Source of the DNA: Phalacrocorax aristotelis
Lineage: Eukaryota > Chordata > Aves > Suliformes > Phalacrocoracidae
Length of the DNA stretch: 64,000 bases
Reading direction: 5' to 3'
Assembly: GCF_949628215.1 (NCBI RefSeq)
Contig: NC_134286.1
Span: 1,984,001 to 2,048,000 of the forward strand
Shown here: piece by piece, positions 23,956-36,100 of the stretch
Layout of the letters: each line of letters begins with the position of its first letter
How positions within the stretch are numbered: position 1 is the stretch's first letter
Notes under the pieces: model-generated
What the model was told of the DNA's origin: nothing
Database searches by the model: none
What the model saw: only the letters and a program-made list of their open reading frames with translations
Translations under genes and position numbers: made by a program

Positions 23956-26900
23956 ATGCTCTTGTTTGAACACCGGCTGGCTGAAAGAGGATGCTTGCTG
24001 CTCTGGCTGCTCCCATCTGTTCTCAGAGCCCAGTCTAATGGGGAGGCGAGGCCCAGGTCCATGCTGTGCCAGCAGGTAAGGCTGCCTTCCGAGGAGCCCC
24101 TGGGCTGGGATGGCCCCAGAAGCACCGCCGGGTCTGAGCAGGGCTCCAAGCATCCCTGTGCACGGCGCAGGGTGCACCTCCTCACCAGGGCTCTCACCTC
24201 CCTCCAGCCTCCACCTCTTCAACCTTCTCAGATTTGATCTCCTCTCTGCTCTCCCGTCTCCGAGCCAGTCTCCAGCTAGCTGGTCCCGGCACCCAGCTGC
24301 TCCCATATCCCTGCCGTGCCGGTGGCACCTTCCAGCAGTCCCTGCCACAGAGGCGTCGGCTCGAGATGCTTGCTAAGAGGCAGGATGGAGTGCAGGGTCG
24401 CACGGGGATTCAGAGGTTGGCAAGGCAGTCAGGAGCCTGGACGTGGAGCAGCTGGTTTCTGGCCCCCGCCCCCGCCAAATGTGTCAGGGTGGGACAGAAA
24501 CCAGCTGCTCCACGTCTAGGCTCCCGCCTCCAAACTGGCAGAGGAAACCAGTTTGGAGGGAGAGAGAAGGTGGAGCCCACCAGGAAGGTGATCCTTCTCT
24601 GCTCAGACAGGACAAGGATGCCCTGCACCAGTCCCTGGGCTGTCCCAGTGCCCTCCAGAGACTGGGTTTGCCCCACCGATGCATCTCCAGTGCTTATGCT
24701 ACTTTTTTGCCCACCTTCCTTGCTGGGACGCAGGGGACGACAGCCAGAGACTAAGCCTTCTTCCTGCACCATCAGGAACATCAGCACTATCAGCCAGGGT
24801 CTTGGGAAGCCCACCTTAACCCTGGGGACACCCTCCTTGTCTCTGAGCAGGGGCCTTGGGTGGTGTGGCTCTTTCCCATCCCGGGCTTGGGAAGGGGTGG
24901 CGGTGCTCATGTCCGTGTTGCTTCTGCCCATCTCGGACAGCAGATGGCTTGGTTGGAGCTGTGGTTTGTAGCCCCTGTCCTGCTGACGGTTTCTCCTCTC
25001 TTTCTGCAGAGCCCCACGAAGGTGTCTTGCAAAGGGGTTGGCCTGCGCAAGTTTCCAAAAGAACTTGGCCAAGGAATTAAGTACCTCGAGCTCTCCAACA
25101 ATTTCATCCAAAACCTCTCGGGCAGCCACATGCCAGGGTTCGGGCAGCTTGAGTACCTGGACATGTGCTTCAACCAGCTAGAAGCTGTGTCAGACACGGC
25201 CCTGGCTCAGCTGCCCCAGCTACACTCTCTCCTCCTGGGATCGAACCACCTGGACCACAATTACCTCGCTAACGGGCGAGCATTTCATCTGCTCAGGAAT
25301 ATAGAGGTCCTGGACCTGTCGGCAAATAACCTGGAGAGCCACATGGCAGGCTGGTACATCAGCAACCTCACCAGGCTGAGGAGGCTCGATCTCTCCGGGA
25401 ATAAGATGACCAGGCTTCCAGCAGGGATCTTCTGGAGCACACCACGGCTGCGCAAGCTCGACCTCAGCAACAACTACATCATGGAAATCGAGGAGGGAGT
25501 TTTTGAGGCTCTGGAAGAGCTGGAGGTGGTGAACTTGGCTTTAAATTCCCTCCACTGTATCTCTGGCTTCAACCTCATGCAGCTGCGAGTTTTAAATCTC
25601 AGCCACAACGCCCTGGAGCTCTTTGCCTCGGAGGAGGGAGCGGAGCCCTACCTGCTTCAAGTGCTCGACTTGAGCCATAACAGACTCCTCTATTTTCCAG
25701 AGCTCCCCAAAGCCCATTATCTCACACACTTAAACCTCTCCAACAACCTTATTGCTTCCCTGCTCCCAGGCTCACGCCATCCGGGGGAGTTTGTGCTGCG
25801 CTACAAGGAGATGGCGAGGTTTAACAGGACCTTGCATACCACGGCCGGTCTGACACATGTAGCTGACTTGGATCTCAGCAATAACCGGCTGCAGCTGTTC
25901 CCATTTACCTTCTTTCACAGCCTGGACTCTCTACACAACCTCAGCCTGGCTATGAACTGTCTCCAGGAAGTAGCCAAGGAGCCGCTCACCACCAGCATGG
26001 GGCCCAGCGACTACTCGCCTGCGCCGCTGGAGCGTGCCACCCTCTCCGTGCGCTCACTGGACCTCCACAGCAATGCCATTCATGTGCTGCCACGCTGGTT
26101 TTTTGATTCTCTGCCTCAGCTGGAAACAATTGACCTGGGCTCCAACAGCCTCCAGCCTTGCGAGAGCCAGGGAAGTGATCAGGGAGGGAATTTGGGAGGG
26201 GGCTCTCGTGTACCAGCCTCAGGAGGTACCTGCACCCCCTTCTACAACGTGCCTCACTTGAAGCATCTGAGTCTTTGCAAGAACAACATTACCAGGCTGC
26301 ACCCCTACGCCTTCAACCAGACCTCGCTGCTCTCCCTAGACCTGTCGGGGAACAAGGACTTGTTTGTGCCTAAGGAAGCCCTGGGGGGGTTGGAGTTCTC
26401 CCTGCAGAAACTCTCTCTGAGGGGCAACCAGATGGACGACAGCAAGGCAGAGCTCCCCTGCCTGGACACACTCAAAGTCTTGGACCTCTCAGGCAACCAC
26501 TTGAGCCTTTTGCCCACAGGTCTTTTCTGCTCCCCGCTGGAAAGCCTGGACGTTCGCAATAACAACCTGCTGACATTGGAAAAGCCGGCGCTCGCAAGCT
26601 GGTCCCGCAGCTTGAGAGACGTGTCTGTTGCTGGCAACCCCTTCAGCTGTTGCTCGCTGGCCTGGCTGGACACGCTGCAGGCAGCCGGCGTGGGCGTGCA
26701 GGACCTGGACGAAGCCCTCTGCGCCTACCAGGACGAGAGCAGGAATTTCTCCGCCAAGATAACCAGCAGTCCTCGGTGGCTTTGTCCACGACCCAAGGGC
26801 TCCAGCTCTCTGGCTCTGCTCGTGGTCCTGATGAGCCTTTTCTTTCTCAGCTGTGGGGCTTGCTGCCTTCTGAAGAAAGGGCAGAAGTCGCTGAGGTGTA

Positions 26901-26998
26901 CGGGACTGGGCAGCAACAGGGTGGGGGTCTTCCCCCACCATCCCAAAAGAGACGAGCCGCCCAAAGTGAGGCCAGCAGACATCATCACCAAAGTGTAG
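23956..26998 (+). CDS. LRRC32/NRROS-family leucine-rich-repeat membrane protein
   Basis: Two coding exons, 23956-24075 and 25010-26998 (stop TAG), both phase 0, encode 702 residues. Human LRRC32 (GARP) and NRROS (LRRC33) hold latent pro-TGF-beta on the cell surface through two disulphides. Order: signal peptide (about 1-25, LLLWLLPSVLRA core), N-terminal cap (C38, C46), about 20 LRRs with typical LxxLxLSxN units, a Cys-bounded linker (PCES...GGTCTP), C-terminal cap (FSCCSLAWLD ... LCAY ... WLCP), one membrane span (641-661) and a 41-residue tail ending IITKV. C223 (in LHCISGF) and C357 (in MNCLQEV) sit where the human family members have the cysteines that bond TGF-beta. The segment CISGFNLMQLRVLNL is close to GARP CISDFSLQQLRVLDL. 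Overall it looks intermediate between LRRC32 and NRROS, so no symbol is assigned. A longer reading upstream of exon 2 (from 24860) lacks a signal peptide and runs through intron. Confidence 0.9.
24432..24524. repeat. Inverted repeat with 34-base arms
   Basis: Left arm 24432-24465 and right arm 24491-24524 are reverse complements with two mismatches around a 25-base spacer. The core TGGAGCAGCTGGTTTCTG pairs with CAGAAACCAGCTGCTCCA. The arms would fold into a long hairpin in DNA or pre-mRNA. No flanking target-site duplication was evident. Confidence 0.9.
24527..24559. repeat. Perfect 12-bp inverted repeat (second hairpin)
   Basis: CCTCCAAACTGG at 24527-24538 and CCAGTTTGGAGG at 24548-24559 around a 9-base loop, starting two bases after the larger inverted repeat. 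Confidence 0.9.
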
Positions 26999-27150
26999 CC
27001 CAGCCCTGCGGAGCAGGAACTGTAGCGATCAGTCAGAACTCTAACTATTATTAATAACATTAATAATATTATTATTGTATTTTAGGTGTCCTCCCGTCAC
27101 TGGTATCCTGCGTGTTTTGCAAACCCAATAAAGGGAGTGTGGTTGGTGCT
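26999..27150 (+). other. 3' UTR of the LRRC32-like gene
   Basis: Short UTR with an AT-rich ATTATTAATAACATTAATAA tract (27046-27083) and AATAAA at 27127-27132. Confidence 0.65.
27127..27132 (+). promoter_or_regulatory. Polyadenylation signal, LRRC32-like gene
   Basis: AATAAA 129 bases after the stop, followed by GTGTGGTTGGTG, a good GU-rich downstream element. Confidence 0.75.
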
Positions 27151-30100
27151 GAGCTCTGGGCTGGGCAGAGGTGGTTTCTGGGCCACCCGTCCTTCTCGAG
27201 AAGGAAGCTGTCCCCATCTGCTCTGTTCCCTGCAAGAAATTAAACACGCTATAAGCAATTGTGGGTGGGTTTTCTGACCTGCCATCGTATGTTCTCATCA
27301 CCCAGGACAAGAAACCAAGGCCTGCTTGTATCAATCTGCGCCCCCAAACTCATCACATGCTGATTGTGGAAAGGGAATCGTCTCCATTGGTGCCACCTGA
27401 GTGTTTCACAGCTTTCTCAGCAGTCACTCTCTGACTGTTAAGTAGGTTTAATAGCTCATTTAAATACCAACTCTTGCTCCTGAAAGCATTCCCCAGCGCT
27501 GGGAGGAGCAGGCAGCGGCAGGGAGTGGTGCCTGGTGGATGCTGTGCTGGAGGGATGGCTCCAGCAGTGGTGGGTTACAGCGCCGGCGGGGAAGGGGTTT
27601 CTGCAGGATCCTACATGTTTCTCCCCTGCCTTTTCCTGCCACGCTGTCATCTGAAGGATGCTGTGGAGTTGGCAGGGCTTAACATGATCCCAGGCACTGC
27701 TGCGGGTGCAGGAAGGAAATCTGCCCTGTCCTCACCCACTGAGATAGCGAGAATGAAAGAAAAACCAGTCTTGTGCTGTCCCTGGCTGATGCTGGGTCAC
27801 TGGCTCTTTGGGGTGGGTGCAGGACGTTCCCACCCTCAGCGCCTGGGCTCCAGAGGCACCGGTGGCAGGGGCAGCTCGGTCCCCATCACGGGGGGTAAGT
27901 GCTGGCTCCCGCAGCAGCAGGCAGGCAGCAGAAAGGCGCGGTGCTGCTCAGGTCTGCCTGGCAGAGCTGTGGTCCTCGGTGCATCTGGCACCCTCTGGGC
28001 ATCTGCTCCGCACGCAGCCGGCGTGTAACGTGAGGGGCTGGGCCCCCAGCTAGGGAGAAGGTGCAAAGCGGGGCAGCAAGCTGCGGCAGCAATGCGGAGT
28101 GGCTGCTGTCGTGGTGTGACGGGTGCCGTGCTCCCGGGAAGCACACAGTGGCCAGCCGTCTGCCCCGGGTGCGACACGTCCAGCTGCCCAGGGTGGAGCA
28201 GTGCTGCATCCCCCACGATAGCAGCCAGGCGCCCGATGAGCACCTGAAGGGCTGGCTGCCAGCTCTGGGGAGGGGTTAAAATAAGGCTGCAATGAAACCC
28301 TTTATGTTTCACATCCCTTTGGTTCCACCTTGAAAGTCCCCGGCTGGGCCAGGCCACCCACTTGTCAACACACCTGTTGGGTTAGAGGCTGTGGCAACAA
28401 AAAGGGCTTGGAAGTCACTTAAAATCCCAATTTCTTAACTTTCTTTTTTTTTTTTTTTCTTTCAAGCTTATCGTGGTTTTACTGTGAAGTAAGGGGCATT
28501 TTTGCTATAAAACATATGCCTTCCCCATGCTGCCCCTATTGCTGCCGGGGCCACAGCTTCCTGGCCTTTGATGGGCATCCAGCTCCCAAGGGACCCCCAG
28601 AGCCTTTGATGGCCCCACGTTTCCATCCCCACCTCAGTTTCCCTTTGATCTGGCACCCTGTGCCTTGCCATGGTGAGTGACCGGCCGTGTTGGTGCCTGG
28701 GGTGCGGTGGGGGAGCCTGGTGCTGCGTGCCACCAATCTGCAGGGACCTTTGGGATGGGCAGGCAGCCCACGCTGGTGAAAACCCAGCCTCCTGCTCGAG
28801 GGCAGCTCTTTGTGGATCTCCTGCTTCCACATGCACCCTTCCCCTTTTCGCTCCTGCTCCCATGTCCCTCTTGTTCGCCAAAGCCCCTGTGCGTGCCAGC
28901 CACCCTCCCTCTGCAAGCCTCTGCTGGCCCAGCGCTCCCCTGCTCTGTCCCCTGCTCCAGCGTGAGCCCCGGCTAGTGTCACCGGGGACACAGAGCCAGC
29001 CGGGCTCTGGGCGTGAGGCACAGCGTGCCAGGAGCCCCCGTGCCAGCCTTGGTCACATCTGCACTTCTCCTCAGCAGGGTCGCCCGTCCTCGGGTGGCAC
29101 CCAAGCTCCCCGGGGCAGGGACGTGCTTTCCTGCCTGCCCGTGAAGCACTGCGATAGCAGGTGGGTGAGCTCAGCCTGGCTTCAGCCTGTCCCTAAGGCC
29201 ATGCCAGCTTCCTTCCCCGTCCTGGGCACTTGGTGACATTACAAGGATGCTCTTCGGGGCCGTCTGGCCACAGCCCAAAATGCTGCTGTTGCCTCCGGTG
29301 GGTGTTTCTGGTACATTTTGTGTGGCCTCTGTTCCTCATTTAAACCCCCTCCCAAGGCTGTACTTTCCGTGCATGCAGCCGTAAGATGTCCTGCCCTTTG
29401 TGCTGCTTCTTCACCAGCTCCCACCAGCATCCTCCTCCCCTTAAGGCTTGCGGAGGGCTGGAGCCATGCGGAGCTGGGTGACTGGCGGGGACGCCGCGTA
29501 CCGCTGGGCGCTCGGTCGGTGCCAGGCGCTGCCCGGGATTACCCAGCGCTCCTGCGCCGTGTTTATCCAGCGCTGTTGACACAGGCTGTGTCGTGTCCCC
29601 AGGGACCAGCAGCAGCAGCTGCTGGTGGTTGACCCGTGTGGGGATGGCGGTGCTTGGGGGCGGCGGGCTGCTGATGCCCCAAGTTTTCTCCGGCAATTAT
29701 TGCACCTGCTCAAGCGTGTACTAAAAATAGGAGAAAGGATCCTGGTACCAGTTTCTCCCTGCAGGGAAGGCTCCTAGAGACACATAAAGCTTAGAGTAAG
29801 AGGGGTGGAAGGAAGACGCTGGCCTTGCTAAGGGACAGGGAGGCTGCCAGAGCCTGGGGGATGTAAGCTTTAAAAGAGATGAGAAAGCCTGGAGAACCCC
29901 TGAGACCAAAGCAGGGTCGAGAAGGTACAGAAACTGAGCCAGGGAAACGGTGTGTCGGGTTATTATCTTTATCGATGTCTGTGTGCTTTCCTGAATCAAA
30001 GAAAAACAGGATTCCAGGTTGCGGTCTCACGGGTACTGCAAGAAGAACTAAATCCACGTCAGTGCCGAGGGCAATGGCCCCTTCTTCTCCCAGCAGCAGG

Positions 30101-33100
30101 AGAAGCGGCGTGCTTTCAGTTGGCGAGGAGCAGGGCACGGGGCAAGTGCCCGGGGCTCCTGCTGGCACAGGGGACAAGAATGTATGACCAGACTGGCCGG
30201 ACCCTGTCCCCGCGAACCGCCTTTGTGACAGCAGAAACCAGCACGGGTTACCCATGAGGACAGGAGAAACCCAGCTGTGGTGCTGACTGGTGTTAATGGG
30301 AGGCGTATGTCCTATGTTCAGCCCGAGTTTCCCACAGTTTAGGGAAAATGGTTTCCTTATCCCAGGGCTGTCTCGGCACCTCAAGCTTTTCCTTGATCGA
30401 AAATGAGGGTAGAAGATCTGTAGAATATTGAAGTTCAAACACATAAAGTGATGATGCCAAAAATGTTGCATTTTTCATGTCAAGCTGTAAGACATTAGGA
30501 GTATAAATTTAGGTCTGAAAGGACAGTGGTGGCTGAAATATTGTGACCATTTACAAGTTTTCTAGAGAACTAGTTGAGAAATCCAGCAAAACTCATTCTT
30601 TCCAGTGGAAAGCCTTCACATTTCACTGGCTCTGCATTTTCAAAGAAAAACAGATTTTATCAAAAATTTCCAATTAGCTGTTCTGCTAACTCATGTGGAA
30701 ATTACCTTGTCTGCAACTAACTTGAATTCGAGGACTTTTTTTTTTTTCCCTTTTTCCTTTTCTCTCCATGGAGATGAGAGCCAGAGCCTCATCTGCTGCA
30801 GGAGCTGAAGAATTTCCTGGTCGCTGGCTGGCAGATATTGCTCCTCAAGCTGCCCCTGCCTGGCAGAGCAGGGAGAGTGCTCCTCATCCTCTGCATTTGG
30901 ACGGAGCACAGGTTAGCCTAAATCTCCCCAACTCTCCTCCAAGATAACATGCTTTAGGCTGTTGCAAGGCGTGAAACCGTCGTGGCAGTGACTGCTGTTT
31001 TCCTCCCAGCAGCTCCTGCCCTGGGTCCCATGCAACAGAAGAGCTCAGGTAAGTCTACTTCAGAGCACAGACAGCAGCAGAACGGCTGCTGAAGGTATTG
31101 TTTCTCGTATTTTCTCCTGATATTGCTGCAATCTGCATTCCCAGATGTGGTTGATCTCACAAACCACTGTCCCCTTACCATAGCCTGGCTCCCCGCGGCT
31201 GGGTGCCTTTTACGTGCCCCTAGCTAATGCGGCATTTGCTCTGCGGCTCTGGGATGGGGCAGGAGGATGGTGGCAGTGGCTCATCCCCTTTGTCACCTCC
31301 AGGACATCAGCCCACGTGTCCCTCCCATTCGTAGGGCTGTGCCGCCACTGCTTTCCATTATCACTCACTGCCACAGCCTCTTCTGCGTGACTCAACAAAA
31401 CTCCCCTGGCAGCTATTTCTAGCCTAGTTAGTGAGGTCGGACGTGTTATTCATGACACTTTCTTCCTCTCTGGTGGGGCTCTGGCCAGGCTGGGACCTGC
31501 CACCAGCTCTCCAGCACGCAGACCTTCAGCCAGAGGAGGCTCTGGCAGGGAGCAGATGGCAACGTAGCTTCCAGCGTCTCCCCTGCCTTGCAATGTCCTG
31601 TACTGCCTTCCGCAGCGTTGCTTGCCCAGGCTGTCCTGGGCTGCTGGGGCGGGAGTGCAGATGCCAACACATGTTCAGCAGCTGGATCCCCCCAGCCCAG
31701 CGGTCCCGGGGCCCTGGGGACAGGGCGTGCTGCAGAGCCTGCTCTGGGTTTCCTTGGTGTGTGCTGCCCGCAATGGGACACTGCTGCGGCCGCAGGCAGC
31801 CCTGGCCACAGCAGCTCATGAAGTGTCACCAGGTCCTCTGTCTCCTTACAGCTTGAACCCACAAGCAGGCGCAGCCCTGCGGTCCCTGGTCCCAGCTTTG
31901 GGCTTCTCCAGGCAGATGCGTGGGAGCACCCTTGCGGCAAGCGGGAGAAGCCACGGGGCCAGGTGGAGCTGGAGGGCAGCGCTGTGCTTAAGTGGCTCTG
32001 GAGGAGATCAGCTGGCAGGAACAAGTCCTTGGAGGTCCTCGTCACCCCCAGCCTGTTTCTCAGTATCCGTCCTGTGGTGAGGTCACTGACTCCATCACTA
32101 CATCGGAAAGAGGAAGGAGGATGGTTTCACTAAAGGAAAGCAGCCCTCTGCAGCAGGACAGTCACCTAGCACCAGGGTGGCCCTCCCCAGCATTCCCAGC
32201 CTCCAGAGGGGACTGGATGCTCCCAGGCGCCCACCTGCAGCAGGGATCCCATCCACAACCTCTGGGACGTGGCAGGAGCTGGCCAGGGAGCATGACCTGC
32301 CTCCTCCCCAAGACGTCGGGGCCACATGACAGCGTGCCACCTCCGCCTGCGTCACCACAACCCGGCGCTGTCACGGCCTCCCAGGCAAAAGGATGTGACT
32401 CCTCACGCGGTCGGTCGGTAGGTGAGCATGGGGTGGGGGAGCGCCAAGGTTGCCAAGGGCTCGAGGGCTCACGGGGCACACTGATGGCAGGGGAACCCCT
32501 GGAAGGTCCTCGCACAGAGCTGCCTCTCCTGAGCCTGGAAGCCACAAGCCATTGCAAGCTGGGATGGTGCATGGCAAGGGGTCCCCATGTGCTTACGAAG
32601 GCCACAAACCATTCACGGGCATTTGCTTTGGCCCCTGTCCAAGTCCCAACAGTGGGACACGCAAACCTTTGACCCTCCAGGACAACTATTTGATGTTCCT
32701 CCGGTAATTAGCTTAATCCCAGGGGCAAGCCCTGTGTGCAGGCTAAGCCCTGACCCAGCAGCAGGTCTTGTCCTTGCCCTCCTGCAGGCTCCTCCTTGAG
32801 CTTTCCCCTCCTGGTTGTGTCCCTAGGGCAGCCAACACCAGGCAGGCAGGCAGTCTGGGGGTGATGTTTCCCAATGTCCTTCCCTGCTCCTCGCCAGCTC
32901 CTCACCAGCTCCCCGCCGGCCTTTCCCTCCTCTCAGTGCTAACAGGCGAATCCCCAGCAGCACAGCTGCACTTTCTCCCCGTGGTGGCTCTCCGGCATGG
33001 GCAGGCTGGGGAAGGGAAGCCTTTCTCCTGGGCTGGGAATCCCCTCCTGCTCTCCTCCTTCCCCAAGAGAGAGCAAGACACGGAAGGGGAAGGGGTATTT

Positions 33101-36100
33101 TTAGCACTTACCCTACGGTTGTTTCAAGGATTGAGCTAAGAAGAGGAATTGACTTCAAATGAAGGATTGCTTTTGCTTTAAAAGGAAGCTGTTTTTTTCT
33201 TTTTTCCTACTACTTGGTCATTGCAAAACTTTCCTGTGAAGAGGGATTTGTAAAAATCACCTCTCGTAGGAGGCAGCGGGCTCGAGCAGGAGATTGGGCT
33301 CAGAAATCGCTGGACGCTCTTCCCTGTGCTGGCACTGGCTTCTCGTGCCCTTGCTCAGCTCCCACGGTGACCTCGCACCCCAAAAGAAGGGGACAGGGAG
33401 GTACTAAGCCCCTCTGCCCCAGCGCGGATCGTGGCTCCCAGCACTTGAGAAGCTACAAGATGCCTCCACCTGCCAGCCCGTCCTCGCGTGTGTCCTCTCT
33501 GCATTCCTGCTCTCCAGCAGCTTTTCCTGACTGTTGCTCATGGCTTTTCCTAAAACCCATGGGATCCCAGGTGCTCTCGCCTTCCCAGCTGCCATCCGAC
33601 CCCAGTATGTACTGGCCATGGCAACCCATCTGAGATCCTCCAGCTCCCAGACTAAAATTGCCATCCACACCTTGAGGAGTTTGCCTGAAAGCAACATGAT
33701 TAATGGGGGGAAAAAGTGCCTTGCTGTAACGTGAGCGTTGCCAGCACCAACACAGCAGGCAGGAGCATGGTGAAAGCAGGTTTTCCAGGGATTCTGGGGG
33801 AGATGGTGGCCCTTAAAAGCAAAACCACTGGCCAGAAGGTGGCAATATCCCCTTTCCTTTCTGGGTCTGGCACTGCACAGAGCCCCTTGTGCCGGGGATG
33901 GGTCCATGTTGGTTTGGAAGCTCTAACCCAGCTCAGACCCCACTTTGGATTGAACAGCTCAGGCAACGGCAGGACAACGCTCGGTGTCCCACCCAGGTGG
34001 TCGGGCATCCCCGATGTCCATCTCCAGAAGCTCAGCCCACACCAGCCGTAGCAGGAGCTGGTGGTGTGAACGCCACAGCACCTATGGCCAGCACGGAGGA
34101 GGGCGTTCAACAGCGGGGAGTGCAAAGTCCTGCCCCGGGGAGAACAGCCCCAGGCACCAGAATACTCTGGGGCCACCCAGCTGGAAATCGGCTTCGCCTA
34201 CATAGCAACCCTAGACCTTCGTCCCCCTCCACTTGCACAGAGGTAGGCTTGCACTTTGCCCACCTTTGTGTCTTGCTCAGGAGAGATTAGGGAGCTGCTG
34301 ACCTTCCTGACCCTCTTGTCTGAAATCCTCTGCCGTAGGGTCTAGTTGTGCTGATGGTCGCTTTTTTTCTTGGGCGGCGTGGGGCATTTCCAGGCAGCTG
34401 ATGAGATAACATTAGAAATCACACCAGAAGGATTAGCATCTCTGGGAGAGCCTGCGTTCCCACTGAGACCTCCTCATCCCTCAGCAGAGATGTGGCATTG
34501 GGATGCTTTGAAGCAACAATCAGCAAAGCAGCTCTTCCTAGCAGGCTGGATGTAGGGCACCTCCGCAAAGGAGTCCAGGGCAGATTGACTGTAACTGGGA
34601 GGGACTGGAAGCCACTGGAGTCCCTGCATCCCTCTGGCTGGAGTCTGGAGAAGGAGGTGTCTGGTTAGATGTGCCCAGCACAAGGGATTGCCTTTGCTTG
34701 GCAATTCCTGCCTTGCACGTGCTTGGTGAACTGCTGCCCTCCCTCTGCCCGCTGAGCACATGATGGGCCAGAAAAGCACCCAGGCGCCTCCCAACACCGA
34801 CAAAAGCAGCTTTTCCTGGTCAGAAAATTCCTAATCCCTTCAGAAGCAGTTCAGATTTCCCCGCAATGTCCCCCTCAGGGCCCGAGGCAGTTCCCCGTTC
34901 CCCGAGGCTGAAAAGGGAACTTACAGAGAATATGATATCATAACATCAGAATCCTCTGGGTTGGAGTGAAAGAAGCTCTTGGGCTAACATGAGGGAGAAG
35001 TGTAGACACCGTATCTGATTGCAGGTCAAGGTAAGAGAGGGATCTGCAAAAGCTGTGATTGGGAAGGTGGGATGTCGAAGAAATATCACGGACTTCCAGT
35101 GCGCAGTGAGTACCAGCAGCAGCGAGCTGGGTCAAGAAAGGTGAAAGCTGATCTATGTCACTGTGGTGAGACCAGTCTGACTTCAGTCTCCCCAAGCACA
35201 ACGAGTAACTTCGTGGCAAAGGACCCCAGCTTTACCCCAGGCCCTAAGGAGTCTTGCAGCACCCAGCTGCTGGTCGAACGGCAGGGCCCCAGGCACCCCG
35301 GGGTGCTGTCACCCTGCCCCACGCAGCACCAGCATCTGGCCCCAACAGCGGGCGCTGCTTCATGGGGCATTTCTACCTCAACTCACAGGGCCCTGTGATG
35401 TATGTAAGTAAAGTCCGTCATGGCAGGGACTTCACAGAGACTATGAGATTGCAGAGCCCTCGGCAGAAGCGGATCAGGTTCATCTCTGCCACCTGGGACT
35501 GGCACGAAGGGCCCAGAGGGGGTTTGATCTTACATGGGACAGCAGTACCAGGACCCAGGTACCACTGGAGCAAAATAAACAGCAGCTTCCTTAAGTAGCG
35601 GGGATGCTGGAGGAGACATTGGGCTGATGAGGGAGCAGCTGAGTCGGGTTGAAAATCCGGAGCCTTGCAGAAAACCAAGAAAAAAGTGAATTGCATTGTG
35701 GAAGGAGTCAGGGTGCTTGAATTGTGTCTGGGACCACAAGGAAGCCGAGGGAGTGAAAGATGCTATAGGGACTGCCCAGGCTGAAACAGCGTGGCATGTC
35801 CTGACAGGCGTCATCTCCTCCTGGCAGGTTTCCCAGGCGAGCCTGCTCCTGCAGAACATCCCGTGGAGGTCGGTGCCTTGCCAGCAGATCACATTGTCCC
35901 TGTGGCTGGATAAAGTCTGCCCAGATGCCTCTGCTCGACCTCCCTGCAGGCCGTGAGTTACACATCCTACAGCTGGGGACCACTAACTGCCCCAACTCTT
36001 CCCCCGCGGGGCAATAATCGGGGCAGCAGGGGGGCAGGACCTGCCCTGCTCTCCCACAGGTGCCGGAGGGCTCCGTTGTACCTGATGCTTGGTCAGAAGG

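Larger units (their letters stand above)
24076..25009 (+). other. Intron 1 of the LRRC32-like gene
   Basis: GTAAGG to TTTCTGCAG. Holds two adjacent inverted repeats (listed separately) and chance ORFs in several frames. Confidence 0.85.

Noticed and set aside
24860-25009. An upstream ATG extending the LRRC32-like exon 2 ORF by 50 residues
   Set aside because: This part is intron: a TTTCTGCAG acceptor precedes 25010, and a proper signal-peptide exon with matching phase lies at 23956-24075.
31992-32672. 226-codon + strand ORF between the LRRC32-like gene and WNT11B
   Set aside because: No known motif, no splice-supported context, overlapping antisense ORFs of similar length and high GC content.
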